Shown piece after piece: positions 52,531 to 61,046 of a stretch of 64,000 bases of DNA. Numbering within the stretch: the first letter of the stretch is position 1; the number at the start of each line of letters is the position of its first letter. This DNA is from Comamonadaceae bacterium UBA4962 (lineage in GTDB: Bacteria > Pseudomonadota > Gammaproteobacteria > Burkholderiales > Burkholderiaceae_C): positions 62,001 through 126,000 of the forward strand of contig DHAE01000003.1 in the NCBI GenBank assembly GCA_002397315.1, read 5' to 3'. Under the pieces are notes generated by a model. That model saw nothing but the letters and a program-made list of their open reading frames with translations. It ran no database searches and had not been told where the DNA came from. Position numbers and translations under genes: made by a program.

Positions 52531-52739
52531 CGTGGTTCCGTGGGGGTGTTGTGGCCATGCCGGCAAGGCTGCGTGCGCACGGCACGCGCTCAGTGCAGAG
52601 CCTCGTTCACCCCGCGGCCTCGCCATGTAGGCCATGCGCTGAAACCGCCGTGGGCCCGGCCAAGTTCAGCGGCGGCGCAGGCGGCAGCGGGTGGCGGAAG
52701 AGGTGGGAGCGAGCAGCTTGTCGCTCCAGCGGGAACGGG

Positions 52740-53627
52740 CTAGGTGCCGGTTACCCATGCGACCGCATCGTCCTGCGGCACTTCGACCAGCGCGCAGGCG
52801 GATGCGGGCAATTGCAGCCAGCGGCGGGCGGCCGCCTGCAGCAAGGGCAGGGCGCCCGTCGTGAAGAGGCTGGCGGTGCCTGCTTCCGGCGCGGCGGCGG
52901 GGGCCAGCGCGCCCGCCGCTTCGAGCAGCCGGCGGGTCTGGCGCGCCACGGGCTCCCCCGTCTCCACCAGCCGTACCCGCGGGCCGGTGTGCGCACGCAG
53001 TGCGTCCTCGGCGAAGAGGTAGTGGGTACAGCCGAGCACGAGGGTGTCGATCTCGCCCGGGGCCGTGCCGAACGCGCCGAGTGCCGCGGTGTACCGGGCG
53101 CAGAGCGCGCGGATCTCGGCGGTGGCGGGGTCGCCCGGATGGGTGTCGGCGGTGCTGCGCTCGATGGCGTGCGCCAGCCCGTCGCAGGGCTGCACCACGA
53201 ATTCGACGGTGCCCTGCAACGAGGCCTGCAGGCGCTGGAACTTGGCGCTCGCCAGCGTCCCGCGCGTTCCGATCACGCCCACGCGGCCGGTGCGCGTGAG
53301 CGCCATCGCCGGCTTGAGGGCCGGCTCCACCCCGACCAGCGGCAGGCCGGCGTGCCGGGCGCGCACCTCGTGGATCGCGGCCGCGGTGGCGGTGTTGCAG
53401 GCCACCACCAGGGCCTTGATGCCGTGCGTGCGCTGCAGGTGGGCCGTGATGGCGTGGGTGCGCGCCGCCACGTAGGCATCGCCGCGCTCGCCGTAGGGCG
53501 CATGCGCGCTGTCGGCGAGGTAGACGAAGCGCTCGTGCGGCAGTTCGGCGCGCAGCGCGCGCAGCACGCTCAGGCCGCCGACGCCGCTGTCGAACACGCC
53601 GATGGGTTGCTGCGCGGTGGACGGCAC
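52740..53627 (-). CDS. murI: Glutamate racemase
   Basis: 295 aa from GTG 53627. Conserved motifs: IGVFDSGVGGLSVLRAL, VYLADSAHAPYGER, VACNTATAAAIHEVR (first catalytic Cys) and TLVLGCTHY (second catalytic Cys). It makes D-glutamate for peptidoglycan. The GTG is 1 nt after the fumarase stop, so translation is coupled to it. Upstream in-frame codons to 53726 lie inside the fumarase gene and give a low-complexity leader, so they are rejected. Confidence 0.93.
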   Translation of the reverse strand: MPSTAQQPIGVFDSGVGGLSVLRALRAELPHERFVYLADSAHAPYGERGDAYVAARTHAITAHLQRTHGIKALVVACNTATAAAIHEVRARHAGLPLVGVEPALKPAMALTRTGRVGVIGTRGTLASAKFQRLQASLQGTVEFVVQPCDGLAHAIERSTADTHPGDPATAEIRALCARYTAALGAFGTAPGEIDTLVLGCTHYLFAEDALRAHTGPRVRLVETGEPVARQTRRLLEAAGALAPAAAPEAGTASLFTTGALPLLQAAARRWLQLPASACALVEVPQDDAVAWVTGT

Positions 53628-53628
53628 G

Positions 53629-55188
53629 TCAGGCGGCCACGACGCCGATCGACTTGAACTCGCCGGTGGCGATACGCTGGCTCCACTCGGCCGGGCCGGT
53701 GATGTGCTTGCTGGTGCCGCCCGCATCCACCGCCACGGTGACGGGCATGTCCACCACGTCGAACTCGTAGATCGCTTCCATGCCGAGGTCTTCGAATCCG
53801 ACCACCTTCGCGGTCTTGATCGCCTTGCTGACGAGGTAGGCGGCGCCGCCCACGGCCATCAGGTAGGCCGACTGGTGCTTCTTGATCGCCTCGATGGCGA
53901 CCGGGCCGCGCTCGGACTTGCCGATCATCGCGATCAGGCCGGTTTCGGCGAGCATCATCTCGGTGAACTTGTCCATGCGCGTGGCCGTGGTCGGGCCGGC
54001 GGGGCCGACGGCTTCGTCCTTGACCGGATCGACCGGGCCCACGTAGTAGATGACGCGGTTGGCGAAATCGACGGGCAGGGGCTCGCCCTTGGCCAGCATG
54101 TCCTGGATGCGCTTGTGCGCGGCGTCGCGGCCGGTGAGCATCTTGCCGTTCAGCAGCAGCGTGTCGCCGGGCTTCCAGCTGGCGACCTCTTCCCGGGTCA
54201 GCGTGTTCAGGTCGACGCGCTTGGACTGGTTGTAGTCCGGTGCCCAGTCGATCTTCGGCCACAGGTCGAGCGACGGGGCCTCCAGGTACACGGGGCCGGA
54301 GCCGTCGAGCACGAAGTGCGCGTGGCGCGTGGCGGCGCAGTTGGGGATCATGGCCACGGGCTTGGAGGCCGCGTGCGTGGGGTACATCTTGATCTTGATG
54401 TCCAGCACGGTCGTCAGGCCGCCCAGGCCCTGCGCGCCGATGCCCAGGGCGTTGACCTTGTCGAACAGCTCCAGGCGCAGTTCCTCGACCTGGTCGAGCT
54501 TCTCGCCGCGCGCGGCCTTGGCCTGCAGCTCGTACATGTTCAGGTCGTCCATCAGGCTTTCCTTGGCGAGCAGCACGGCCTTTTCCGCCGTGCCGCCGAT
54601 GCCGATGCCCAGCATGCCCGGCGGGCACCAGCCGGCGCCCATGGTCGGCACGGTCTTGAGCACCCAGTCGACGAGGTTGTCGCTGGGGTTCATCATGACC
54701 ATCTTGGACTTGTTCTCGCTGCCGCCGCCCTTGGCCGCGACGGTGATGTCCACCGTGTCGCCCGGCACGATCTGCGTGAAGATCACGGCAGGCGTGTTGT
54801 CCCGGGTGTTCTTGCGCAGGAACTGCGGATCGGCCACGACGCTCGCGCGCAGCGTGTTGTCCGGGTGGTTGTAGCCGCGGCGCACGCCTTCGTTCACGGC
54901 GTCTTCCAGGCCCTGGCCTGCAGGGAAGCCTTCCCAGCGGACGTCCATGCCGATCTTCAGGAACACGTTGACGATGCCGGTGTCCTGGCAGATCGGGCGC
55001 TGGCCGGTGGCGCTCATCTTGCTGTTGGTGAGGATCTGCGCCATCGCGTCCTTGGCCGCCGGGCTCTGCTCGCGTTCGTAGGCACGCGCGAGGTGGGCGA
55101 TGAAGTCGGCGGGATGGTAGTAGCTGATGTACTGCAGGGACGCAGCAACGGATTCCACGAGGTCGTGGTACCGGATGGTCGTGGTCAT
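53629..55188 (-). CDS. fumA: Class I (iron-sulfur) fumarate hydratase
   Basis: 519 aa. Fe-S dependent fumarase: CQDTGIVNVFLKIGMDV, GAGWCPPGMLGIGIGGTAEKAVLLAKESL and GPAGPTTATRMDKFTEMMLAETGL in the C-terminal beta part. Three cluster-binding Cys are expected in this family, and suitable Cys are visible. It converts fumarate to L-malate. It precedes murI with a 1-nt gap. A second, unrelated class II fumarase is encoded at 57664. Confidence 0.93.
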   Translation of the reverse strand: MTTTIRYHDLVESVAASLQYISYYHPADFIAHLARAYEREQSPAAKDAMAQILTNSKMSATGQRPICQDTGIVNVFLKIGMDVRWEGFPAGQGLEDAVNEGVRRGYNHPDNTLRASVVADPQFLRKNTRDNTPAVIFTQIVPGDTVDITVAAKGGGSENKSKMVMMNPSDNLVDWVLKTVPTMGAGWCPPGMLGIGIGGTAEKAVLLAKESLMDDLNMYELQAKAARGEKLDQVEELRLELFDKVNALGIGAQGLGGLTTVLDIKIKMYPTHAASKPVAMIPNCAATRHAHFVLDGSGPVYLEAPSLDLWPKIDWAPDYNQSKRVDLNTLTREEVASWKPGDTLLLNGKMLTGRDAAHKRIQDMLAKGEPLPVDFANRVIYYVGPVDPVKDEAVGPAGPTTATRMDKFTEMMLAETGLIAMIGKSERGPVAIEAIKKHQSAYLMAVGGAAYLVSKAIKTAKVVGFEDLGMEAIYEFDVVDMPVTVAVDAGGTSKHITGPAEWSQRIATGEFKSIGVVAA

Positions 55189-55274
55189 GGTGGGGAGCTT
55201 GTTGTGGAAGAACTGACGCCCCCGATTATCGCGCCGCACCCGGCAGGGCGCATGGAAGGGCCGGGCGCGCTTGC

Positions 55275-57500
55275 TCAGCCCGGTGCGGCCGCGCCGGCCA
55301 GCGGCGCTCCGGCCGTGTCGGCGTAGCTGCCGATCATGGACGGGCTGAAGTCCGCCGCGCCGTCGGGTTTGTCGCCTTCGGCCCAGGCGAGCAGGGCGTC
55401 GGCCGGCATGGGCCGTGCGAAGAAGAAGCCCTGCAGCTCATCGCAGTGCATGGCCGCGAGGATGTCGCGCTGGCCGGCGGTCTCCACGCCCTCGGCGACC
55501 ACGCGCAGCCCCAGCGCATGCGCGAGCCGCACCACCGCATCCACCACCGCGCGGGCGTCGTCCTGCTCCTCGAGGTCGCGCACGAAACTGCGGTCGATCT
55601 TGAGCTGGCGCGCGGGCAGGCTGCGCAGATAGTGCAGGCTGGAGTAGCCGGTGCCGAAGTCGTCGATGGCGAGGTACACGCCGATGCGCCCGAGTTCCTC
55701 GATGGCGCGCTGGGTGGCGCGCGTGTCTTCCATGGCGACCGATTCGGTGATCTCGCACAGCAGGTGCGACGCCGGCACGCCATGGCGCCGCAACGCATCG
55801 CGGATGCGTTCGGCCAGGCCGCTTTCGCGCAACTGGTAGGCCGAGAGGTTGATCGCCACGCGCATGCGCAGCCCGTCCCAGTTCCATGCCGCCATCTGAC
55901 GGCAGGCCTCCTCGATCACCCAGTTGCCGAGCAGGGCGATCAGCCCGAAGCGCTCGGCCACCGGAATGAACTCCACGGGGCTGACATTGCCGCGTTCCGG
56001 ATGCCGCCAGCGCAGCAGGGCCTCCACGCCGTTGATGCGCCCGCGCCGCGCGTCGATCTTCGGCTGGTAGTGCAGCGACAGTTCGCCCCGCGCGATCGCC
56101 TGGCGCAGGTCCTGCTGCAGCGAAAGCTGGGCCGTGGCGTCGGAATCCATGTGCGACTCGAACAGCGCATAGCCGTTGCCGCCGGCCCGCTTGGCGGCAT
56201 ACATGGCGGCGTCGGCGTTCGCCACGAGCTTGTCGCGTTCGCCGTGGTCCGGGTACACGACGATGCCGATGGAGCATGCGATCTGCACGGTCTTGCCGGC
56301 CACCTCGAACGGCTGGCCGAGCGACGCGAGCAGCCGGTGGGCGACCGCGAGGCACGCGGCCGGATCGTCCACGTCCTCCAGCAGGAGCAGGAACTCGTCG
56401 CCGCCCACCCGGGCGACGGTGTCGCTATCGCGCGCCTGCAGCCGCAACCGCTCGGCGGCGCTGCGCAGGATGGCGTCGCCGGCCGCGTGGCCGAAGGAGT
56501 CGTTGATCGGCTTGAAGCCGTCCAGGTCCACGAACATCACGGCCAGGCGCTGGGCCTTGTCGCGGCGCCGGCCGCGGTCCAACCGTTGCAGTGCGTGGGA
56601 GAGCCGGTCTTCGAACAGCAGCCGGTTGGGCAGCAGGGTGAGCGGGTCGGCGAATGCCTGCTTCTGCAACTGGGCGTTGGCGGCCATGAGCCGGGCATTG
56701 CTTTCCTGCAGCGAGGCATTGAGCTGGCGCGCGGTGCTCTGCAGGCGTGCGTCCAGCACGGAGGTGAACAGCGTGCTCAGCAGCAGCATGCCGGTGGACA
56801 GCACGACCATGGCCGTCAGGCCCTGGCCGCCGAGCCCGTCGGCGCTCAGGCAGACCGCGCCCTCGGGGAACGAGGCCGCCGCCATGCCCGTGTAGTGCAT
56901 GCCGCAGATGGCCAGGCCCATGACCAGCGCGGCCGTGGCCTGGTACCACGTCCGCCGCCGGTCCTGCTGCATGTGGACCAGCCAGCGGAAGATGAGCAGG
57001 GCCGTGGCCGAGGCGACGACCGCCACCCCGACGGACAGCGCCACCAGGGCGGGGTTCCAGACGATGTCGAGCGACATCTTCATCGCGCCCATGCCGATGT
57101 AGTGCATGCCGCTGATGCCCGCGCCCATGAACGCGGCCCCGAACAGGATCTGCCGGAGGCCGAAGTGCGGCAGGCTCGCGAGCCCGAGCGCCATCGCCGA
57201 TGCCGATACCGCGGCCAGCCACGACAGCAGCGTGAGCCCGCCGGTGAAGCCCAGCGCCACCGGCAGTTCGAACGCCTGCATGCCCAGGAAGTGCATGGCC
57301 CAGATGCCCGTGCCCATCACCAGCGAGCCTGCCGCCCACCAGACGATGCCGATGTGCCGCTGCGCTGCATGCACGCGGCGCGCCAGGTCCAGCGTGACAT
57401 AGCTGGACAGCACCGCGATCGCGAACGAAGCGGCCACCACCAGCGGGTCGTACCGCGAGGGCATGAAACCGGGGGCGTCGGAGAGAGAAAGGAACGACAT
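55275..57500 (-). CDS. MHYT-GGDEF-EAL c-di-GMP signalling protein
   Basis: 741 aa. An N-terminal MHYT sensor has seven hydrophobic helices and the repeated metal-binding motif (AMHFLGMQAF, GMHYIGMGAM, GMHYTGMAAAS), thought to sense diatomic gases or redox through copper. A diguanylate-cyclase domain (VARVGGDEFLLLL, intact GGDEF) and a phosphodiesterase domain (VEALLRWRHPE, intact EAL-type) follow. It may make or degrade c-di-GMP. It stands alone on the minus strand between the two fumarase genes. Confidence 0.93.
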   Translation of the reverse strand: MSFLSLSDAPGFMPSRYDPLVVAASFAIAVLSSYVTLDLARRVHAAQRHIGIVWWAAGSLVMGTGIWAMHFLGMQAFELPVALGFTGGLTLLSWLAAVSASAMALGLASLPHFGLRQILFGAAFMGAGISGMHYIGMGAMKMSLDIVWNPALVALSVGVAVVASATALLIFRWLVHMQQDRRRTWYQATAALVMGLAICGMHYTGMAAASFPEGAVCLSADGLGGQGLTAMVVLSTGMLLLSTLFTSVLDARLQSTARQLNASLQESNARLMAANAQLQKQAFADPLTLLPNRLLFEDRLSHALQRLDRGRRRDKAQRLAVMFVDLDGFKPINDSFGHAAGDAILRSAAERLRLQARDSDTVARVGGDEFLLLLEDVDDPAACLAVAHRLLASLGQPFEVAGKTVQIACSIGIVVYPDHGERDKLVANADAAMYAAKRAGGNGYALFESHMDSDATAQLSLQQDLRQAIARGELSLHYQPKIDARRGRINGVEALLRWRHPERGNVSPVEFIPVAERFGLIALLGNWVIEEACRQMAAWNWDGLRMRVAINLSAYQLRESGLAERIRDALRRHGVPASHLLCEITESVAMEDTRATQRAIEELGRIGVYLAIDDFGTGYSSLHYLRSLPARQLKIDRSFVRDLEEQDDARAVVDAVVRLAHALGLRVVAEGVETAGQRDILAAMHCDELQGFFFARPMPADALLAWAEGDKPDGAADFSPSMIGSYADTAGAPLAGAAAPG

Positions 57501-57663
57501 GGAGGGACGACGGGGCTGCGGTGCGCAGGGATGGACGCGGAGTGTATCTATTGGTTACGCCCCTTGCCGGCCACCGGGATTGGCCGCCTGGATGAGAATC
57601 GTTCCTGATGGCGTATGCTGGCGGGCTGGCCGCCGCACCGTCTTCTTCCACCGGAATCCACAC

Positions 57664-59049
57664 ATGACCACCCGTACCGAACGCGATACCTTCGGCCCCA
57701 TCGAGGTCCCCGCCCACCAGCTCTGGGGCGCGCAGACGCAGCGCTCGCTGCAGAACTTCGACATCTCCGGCGAGCGGCAGCCGCTGGAGATCCTGCGCGC
57801 GCTCGCGCAGGTCAAGCGCGCCTCGGCCCGCGTGAACCATGCCCTGGGCCTGCAGGACGCGAAGAAGACCGAGGCCATCGTGGCCGCCGCCGACGAAGTG
57901 ATCGCCGGCCGGCACCCGACCGAATTCCCGCTGGTGGTGTGGCAGACCGGCTCGGGCACCCAGACCAACATGAACATGAACGAGGTGCTCGCCAACCGCG
58001 CGAGCGAAATCCTCGGCGGCGAGCGTGGCGAAGGCCGGCTCGTGCACCCCAACGACGACGTGAACCGCAGCCAGTCGAGCAACGACGTGTTCCCCACCGC
58101 CATGCACGTGGCCGCGGTGGAATCGCTCACGCACCGCCTGCTGCCGGCCATCGCCAAGCTCCGCGCCACGCTGGAGAAGAAGGCCGCGGATTTCGACGGC
58201 ATCGTGAAGATCGGCCGCACCCACCTGCAGGACGCCACGCCGCTCACCCTGGGCCAGGAGATCTCGGGCTGGGTGGCGCAGCTGCGCCATGGCGAGCGCC
58301 ACGTGCGCGATGCGCTGCCGCACCTGTGCGAACTGGCGCTGGGCGGCACCGCGGTGGGCACGGGCCTGAACGCGCCCAAGGGCTATGCGGAAGGCGTGGC
58401 CAAGGAACTGGCCGAGCTGACCGGGCTGCCCTTCGTCACCGCGCCCAACAAGTTCGAGGCGCTGGCCTCGGTCGATGCGCTGGTGCATGCGCATGGCGCC
58501 CTGAAGACGCTGGCCGCCAGCATGATGAAGATCGCCAACGACGTGCGCTGGCTCGCGAGCGGCCCGCGCAGCGGCATCGGCGAACTGACGATTCCCGAGA
58601 ACGAGCCCGGCTCCTCGATCATGCCCGGCAAGGTGAATCCCACGCAGAGCGAGGCGGTGACGATGCTGGCCGCACAGGTGTTCGGCAACGACGTGGCGAT
58701 CAACGTCGGCGGCGCCTCGGGCAATTTCGAGCTGAACGTGTTCCGCCCGATGGTGGCCCACAACTTCCTGCAGAGCGTGCGCCTGCTGGCCGACGGCATG
58801 GTGAGCTTCAACGACCACTGCGCGGTGGGCATCGAGCCGAACCGCGAGCGCATCGGCGAGCTGGTGGACCGCTCCCTGATGCTGGTGACCGCGCTCAATA
58901 CCCACATCGGCTACGACAAGGCCGCCTTCATCGCCAAGAAGGCCCACAAGGAAGGCACCTCGCTGCGCGAAGCAGCCGTGGCCTCGGGCCATCTCACCGG
59001 CGAGCAGTTCGACCGGTGGGTGGTTCCGGGCGACATGGTGGGGCGGTAA
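57664..59049 (+). CDS. fumC: Class II fumarate hydratase
   Basis: 461 aa, full length. Signature GSSIMPGKVNPTQSE, plus TNMNMNEVLANRASEILGG, NDDVNRSQSSNDVFPTAMHVA and IGRTHLQDATPLTLGQEISG. It is a metal-free, oxygen-stable homotetramer in the TCA cycle. The ATG at 57664 starts the family consensus TRTERDTFGPIEVPA. It is divergent from the MHYT gene and ends 22 nt before the convergent topoisomerase gene. Confidence 0.96.
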   Translation: MTTRTERDTFGPIEVPAHQLWGAQTQRSLQNFDISGERQPLEILRALAQVKRASARVNHALGLQDAKKTEAIVAAADEVIAGRHPTEFPLVVWQTGSGTQTNMNMNEVLANRASEILGGERGEGRLVHPNDDVNRSQSSNDVFPTAMHVAAVESLTHRLLPAIAKLRATLEKKAADFDGIVKIGRTHLQDATPLTLGQEISGWVAQLRHGERHVRDALPHLCELALGGTAVGTGLNAPKGYAEGVAKELAELTGLPFVTAPNKFEALASVDALVHAHGALKTLAASMMKIANDVRWLASGPRSGIGELTIPENEPGSSIMPGKVNPTQSEAVTMLAAQVFGNDVAINVGGASGNFELNVFRPMVAHNFLQSVRLLADGMVSFNDHCAVGIEPNRERIGELVDRSLMLVTALNTHIGYDKAAFIAKKAHKEGTSLREAAVASGHLTGEQFDRWVVPGDMVGR

Positions 59050-59071
59050 GAGCGCTCCTGCCGGCGAATGG

Positions 59072-60244
59072 CTACTGCTTGCCGGCCTTGCGCTTGCGTG
59101 CCCGGGCCGTGTCTTTGAGGAAGGCCATCAGCCGGCGCTCGACCGCGCTGAGGCCGCGGCCGCCCGCGCCGGAGCTGCGCTCGCCGATGCGCTCCCAGAC
59201 CGCCTGCATGTCGGGCCCGGCGTCCGACGCGAGCCGCGAGCCCAGTTCCAGCACGGCCGGGTGGATGTACGACTTCTTGCAGACCGCCGGGGTGTTGCCG
59301 AGCTGGCGCGCCACTTCGGCCAGGATGTGCTTCGCGGTGGATACCGGCGCGCCCTCCGGCTGGGTGCAGGCGATGCGCGTGAGCTCCAGTGCCTGGGCCG
59401 TGCCGTGCCAGGTGCGGAAATCCTTGGCGGTGAAGCGCATGCCTTCGCCATCGCCGCCATCGCCATCACCGTCCTTGCGGCGCCCGTTGGCGATCTCGTG
59501 CAGGTAGTCGTTCACGTCGCTGGAGCCGACCGCGTGCCGCGTGCCGTCCTCGTCCTCGTACTGGAACAGTTCCTGCCCGGGCAGTTGCTGGCAGCGGCGC
59601 ACCACGCGCGCCACGCGCGGGTCTTCCAGCGTGGCCTGCTGCTCCACGCCGCTCTTGCCGCGGAAGCGCAGGGTCAGCCGGCTGCCTCGCACGCCCGCAT
59701 GGCGGTTGCGCAGGGTGGTGAGGCCGTAGGAGCGGTTGGCCGCTGCGTATTCCTCATTGCCCACGCGCATGAAGGTGGTGTCCAGCAGCCGCACTATGGT
59801 TGCGAGCACCACGGTGCGCGAGAGGGCCGGCTCGCCGCGGCGGGGCTTCAGGTCGCGCGCCACCCGCGCGCGGATGCGGGGCAGGGCGCGGCCGAAGGCC
59901 TGCATGCGTTCGAACTTGGCTTCGTCGCGCTGCAGGCGCCATTCGGGGTGGTAGCGGTACTGGCGGCGGCCGCGGGCGTCCAGTCCGGTCGCCTGCAGGT
60001 GGCCCTCCGGCAGCGGGCAGATCCAGACGTTCGTGTAGGCCGGCGGGATCGCCAGCTTGCGGATGCGGGCGATCTCTTCCTCGTCGGTCACCCATTGCCC
60101 GTCGGGCCGGCGGAATTTGAAGTGCTTGCCGCGCAGCACGCGGGTGAGGCCGGGCAGCGTGTCGGGCTGGACGTACCGCAGGCCGCCGGGCAGGCGCGCG
60201 GGGCGGGACGCGGAAGAGGGCAGGGATTCGGCGGGGACGGACAT
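59072..60244 (-). CDS. DNA topoisomerase IB
   Basis: 390 aa. Poxvirus-type topoisomerase IB: catalytic candidates R160 (TFMRVGNEEYA), K197 (RGKSGV), R277 and H280 (FTAKDFRTWHGT) and the nucleophile Y326 in CKKSYIHPAVLE. A short Asp/Gly-rich insert (about 254-268) precedes FTAKDF. It relaxes supercoils by a transient 3'-phosphotyrosyl bond. The start is uncertain among ATGs at 60274, 60253 and 60244; the last begins the more regular sequence. Confidence 0.93.
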   Translation of the reverse strand: MSVPAESLPSSASRPARLPGGLRYVQPDTLPGLTRVLRGKHFKFRRPDGQWVTDEEEIARIRKLAIPPAYTNVWICPLPEGHLQATGLDARGRRQYRYHPEWRLQRDEAKFERMQAFGRALPRIRARVARDLKPRRGEPALSRTVVLATIVRLLDTTFMRVGNEEYAAANRSYGLTTLRNRHAGVRGSRLTLRFRGKSGVEQQATLEDPRVARVVRRCQQLPGQELFQYEDEDGTRHAVGSSDVNDYLHEIANGRRKDGDGDGGDGEGMRFTAKDFRTWHGTAQALELTRIACTQPEGAPVSTAKHILAEVARQLGNTPAVCKKSYIHPAVLELGSRLASDAGPDMQAVWERIGERSSGAGGRGLSAVERRLMAFLKDTARARKRKAGKQ

Positions 60245-60344
60245 GGCGGGCATGGGGTGCGGGACTGTGCACATCACACCCCGATCCGCGCCGCGCGCGT
60301 GTAGGAAGGACCGGAGCCTGCCGGTGGGAAAGACGCTCGGGCGC

Positions 60345-61046
60345 TCAGTCCGCGGGCGGTTCGAAGGAAAACCCCACGCCGTACACCGACCGGATCCATT
60401 CGTGCTCACTGCCGTCGGCGGCGCGCAGCTTGCGGCGCAGGTTCTTGATGTGGCTGTCGATCGCGCGTTCGTTCACGTCGAGCGTGTCGTCGTAGGCCAT
60501 GTCGAGCAGCTGCGCGCGCGAGAAGATGCGGCCGCGGTGGCTCGCCAGGGCCTGCAGCAGGCGGAATTCGCGCGGCGTGAGGGCCACCGGCGTGCCGCGC
60601 AGCATCACCTGCCAGAACGCCTCGTCCAGCACCAGCAGCGGGTCCTGTGCGGCGGCGCTTGCGTCGCCCGATGCGGTGCGGCGCAGCACGGTGCGCACGC
60701 GGGCCACCACCTCGCGCGGGGAGAAGGGCTTGCAGATGTAGTCGTCCGCGCCCAGTTCCAGGCCGATCAGGCGGTCGACCTCTTCCACGCGCGCGGTGAG
60801 CAGGATGATGGGCCGATCGGTGTGGCGGCGGGCCTGGCGCAGCACGTCGAGGCCGTCCATGCCGGGCAGCATGATGTCCAGCACGGTGAGGTCGGGCGGC
60901 GTCGGGCCGGTCAAGCGCCGCAGCGCCTCGGCGCCGTCGGCCACGTGTTCGGCGTCGAAGCCCGAGTGGCGCAGATAGTCGATCACGACGGCCGCGATGT
61001 CGGGCTCGTCTTCGACCACGAGGATGCGTTGGGGAGCGTCGGTCAT
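60345..61046 (-). CDS. OmpR-family response regulator (BaeR-like)
   Basis: 233 aa. Receiver domain with VEDEPD, phosphoacceptor Asp57 (LTVLDIMLPGMDG) and KPFSPREVVARV. The winged-helix C-terminus has ALTPREFRLLQALASHRGRIFSR and RAIDSHIKNLRRKL. It is downstream of its kinase with a 4-nt overlap with the kinase start region of the operon. An envelope-stress (BaeSR-type) role is inferred from similarity of layout. Confidence 0.9.
   Translation of the reverse strand: MTDAPQRILVVEDEPDIAAVVIDYLRHSGFDAEHVADGAEALRRLTGPTPPDLTVLDIMLPGMDGLDVLRQARRHTDRPIILLTARVEEVDRLIGLELGADDYICKPFSPREVVARVRTVLRRTASGDASAAAQDPLLVLDEAFWQVMLRGTPVALTPREFRLLQALASHRGRIFSRAQLLDMAYDDTLDVNERAIDSHIKNLRRKLRAADGSEHEWIRSVYGVGFSFEPPAD

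Noticed and set aside
52740..53726. Longer murI with an upstream ATG at 53726
   Set aside because: The extension lies within the 3' end of the fumarase gene and encodes a low-complexity Ser/Ala/Pro leader. The GTG at 53627, 1 nt after the fumarase stop, fits the MurI family N-terminus.
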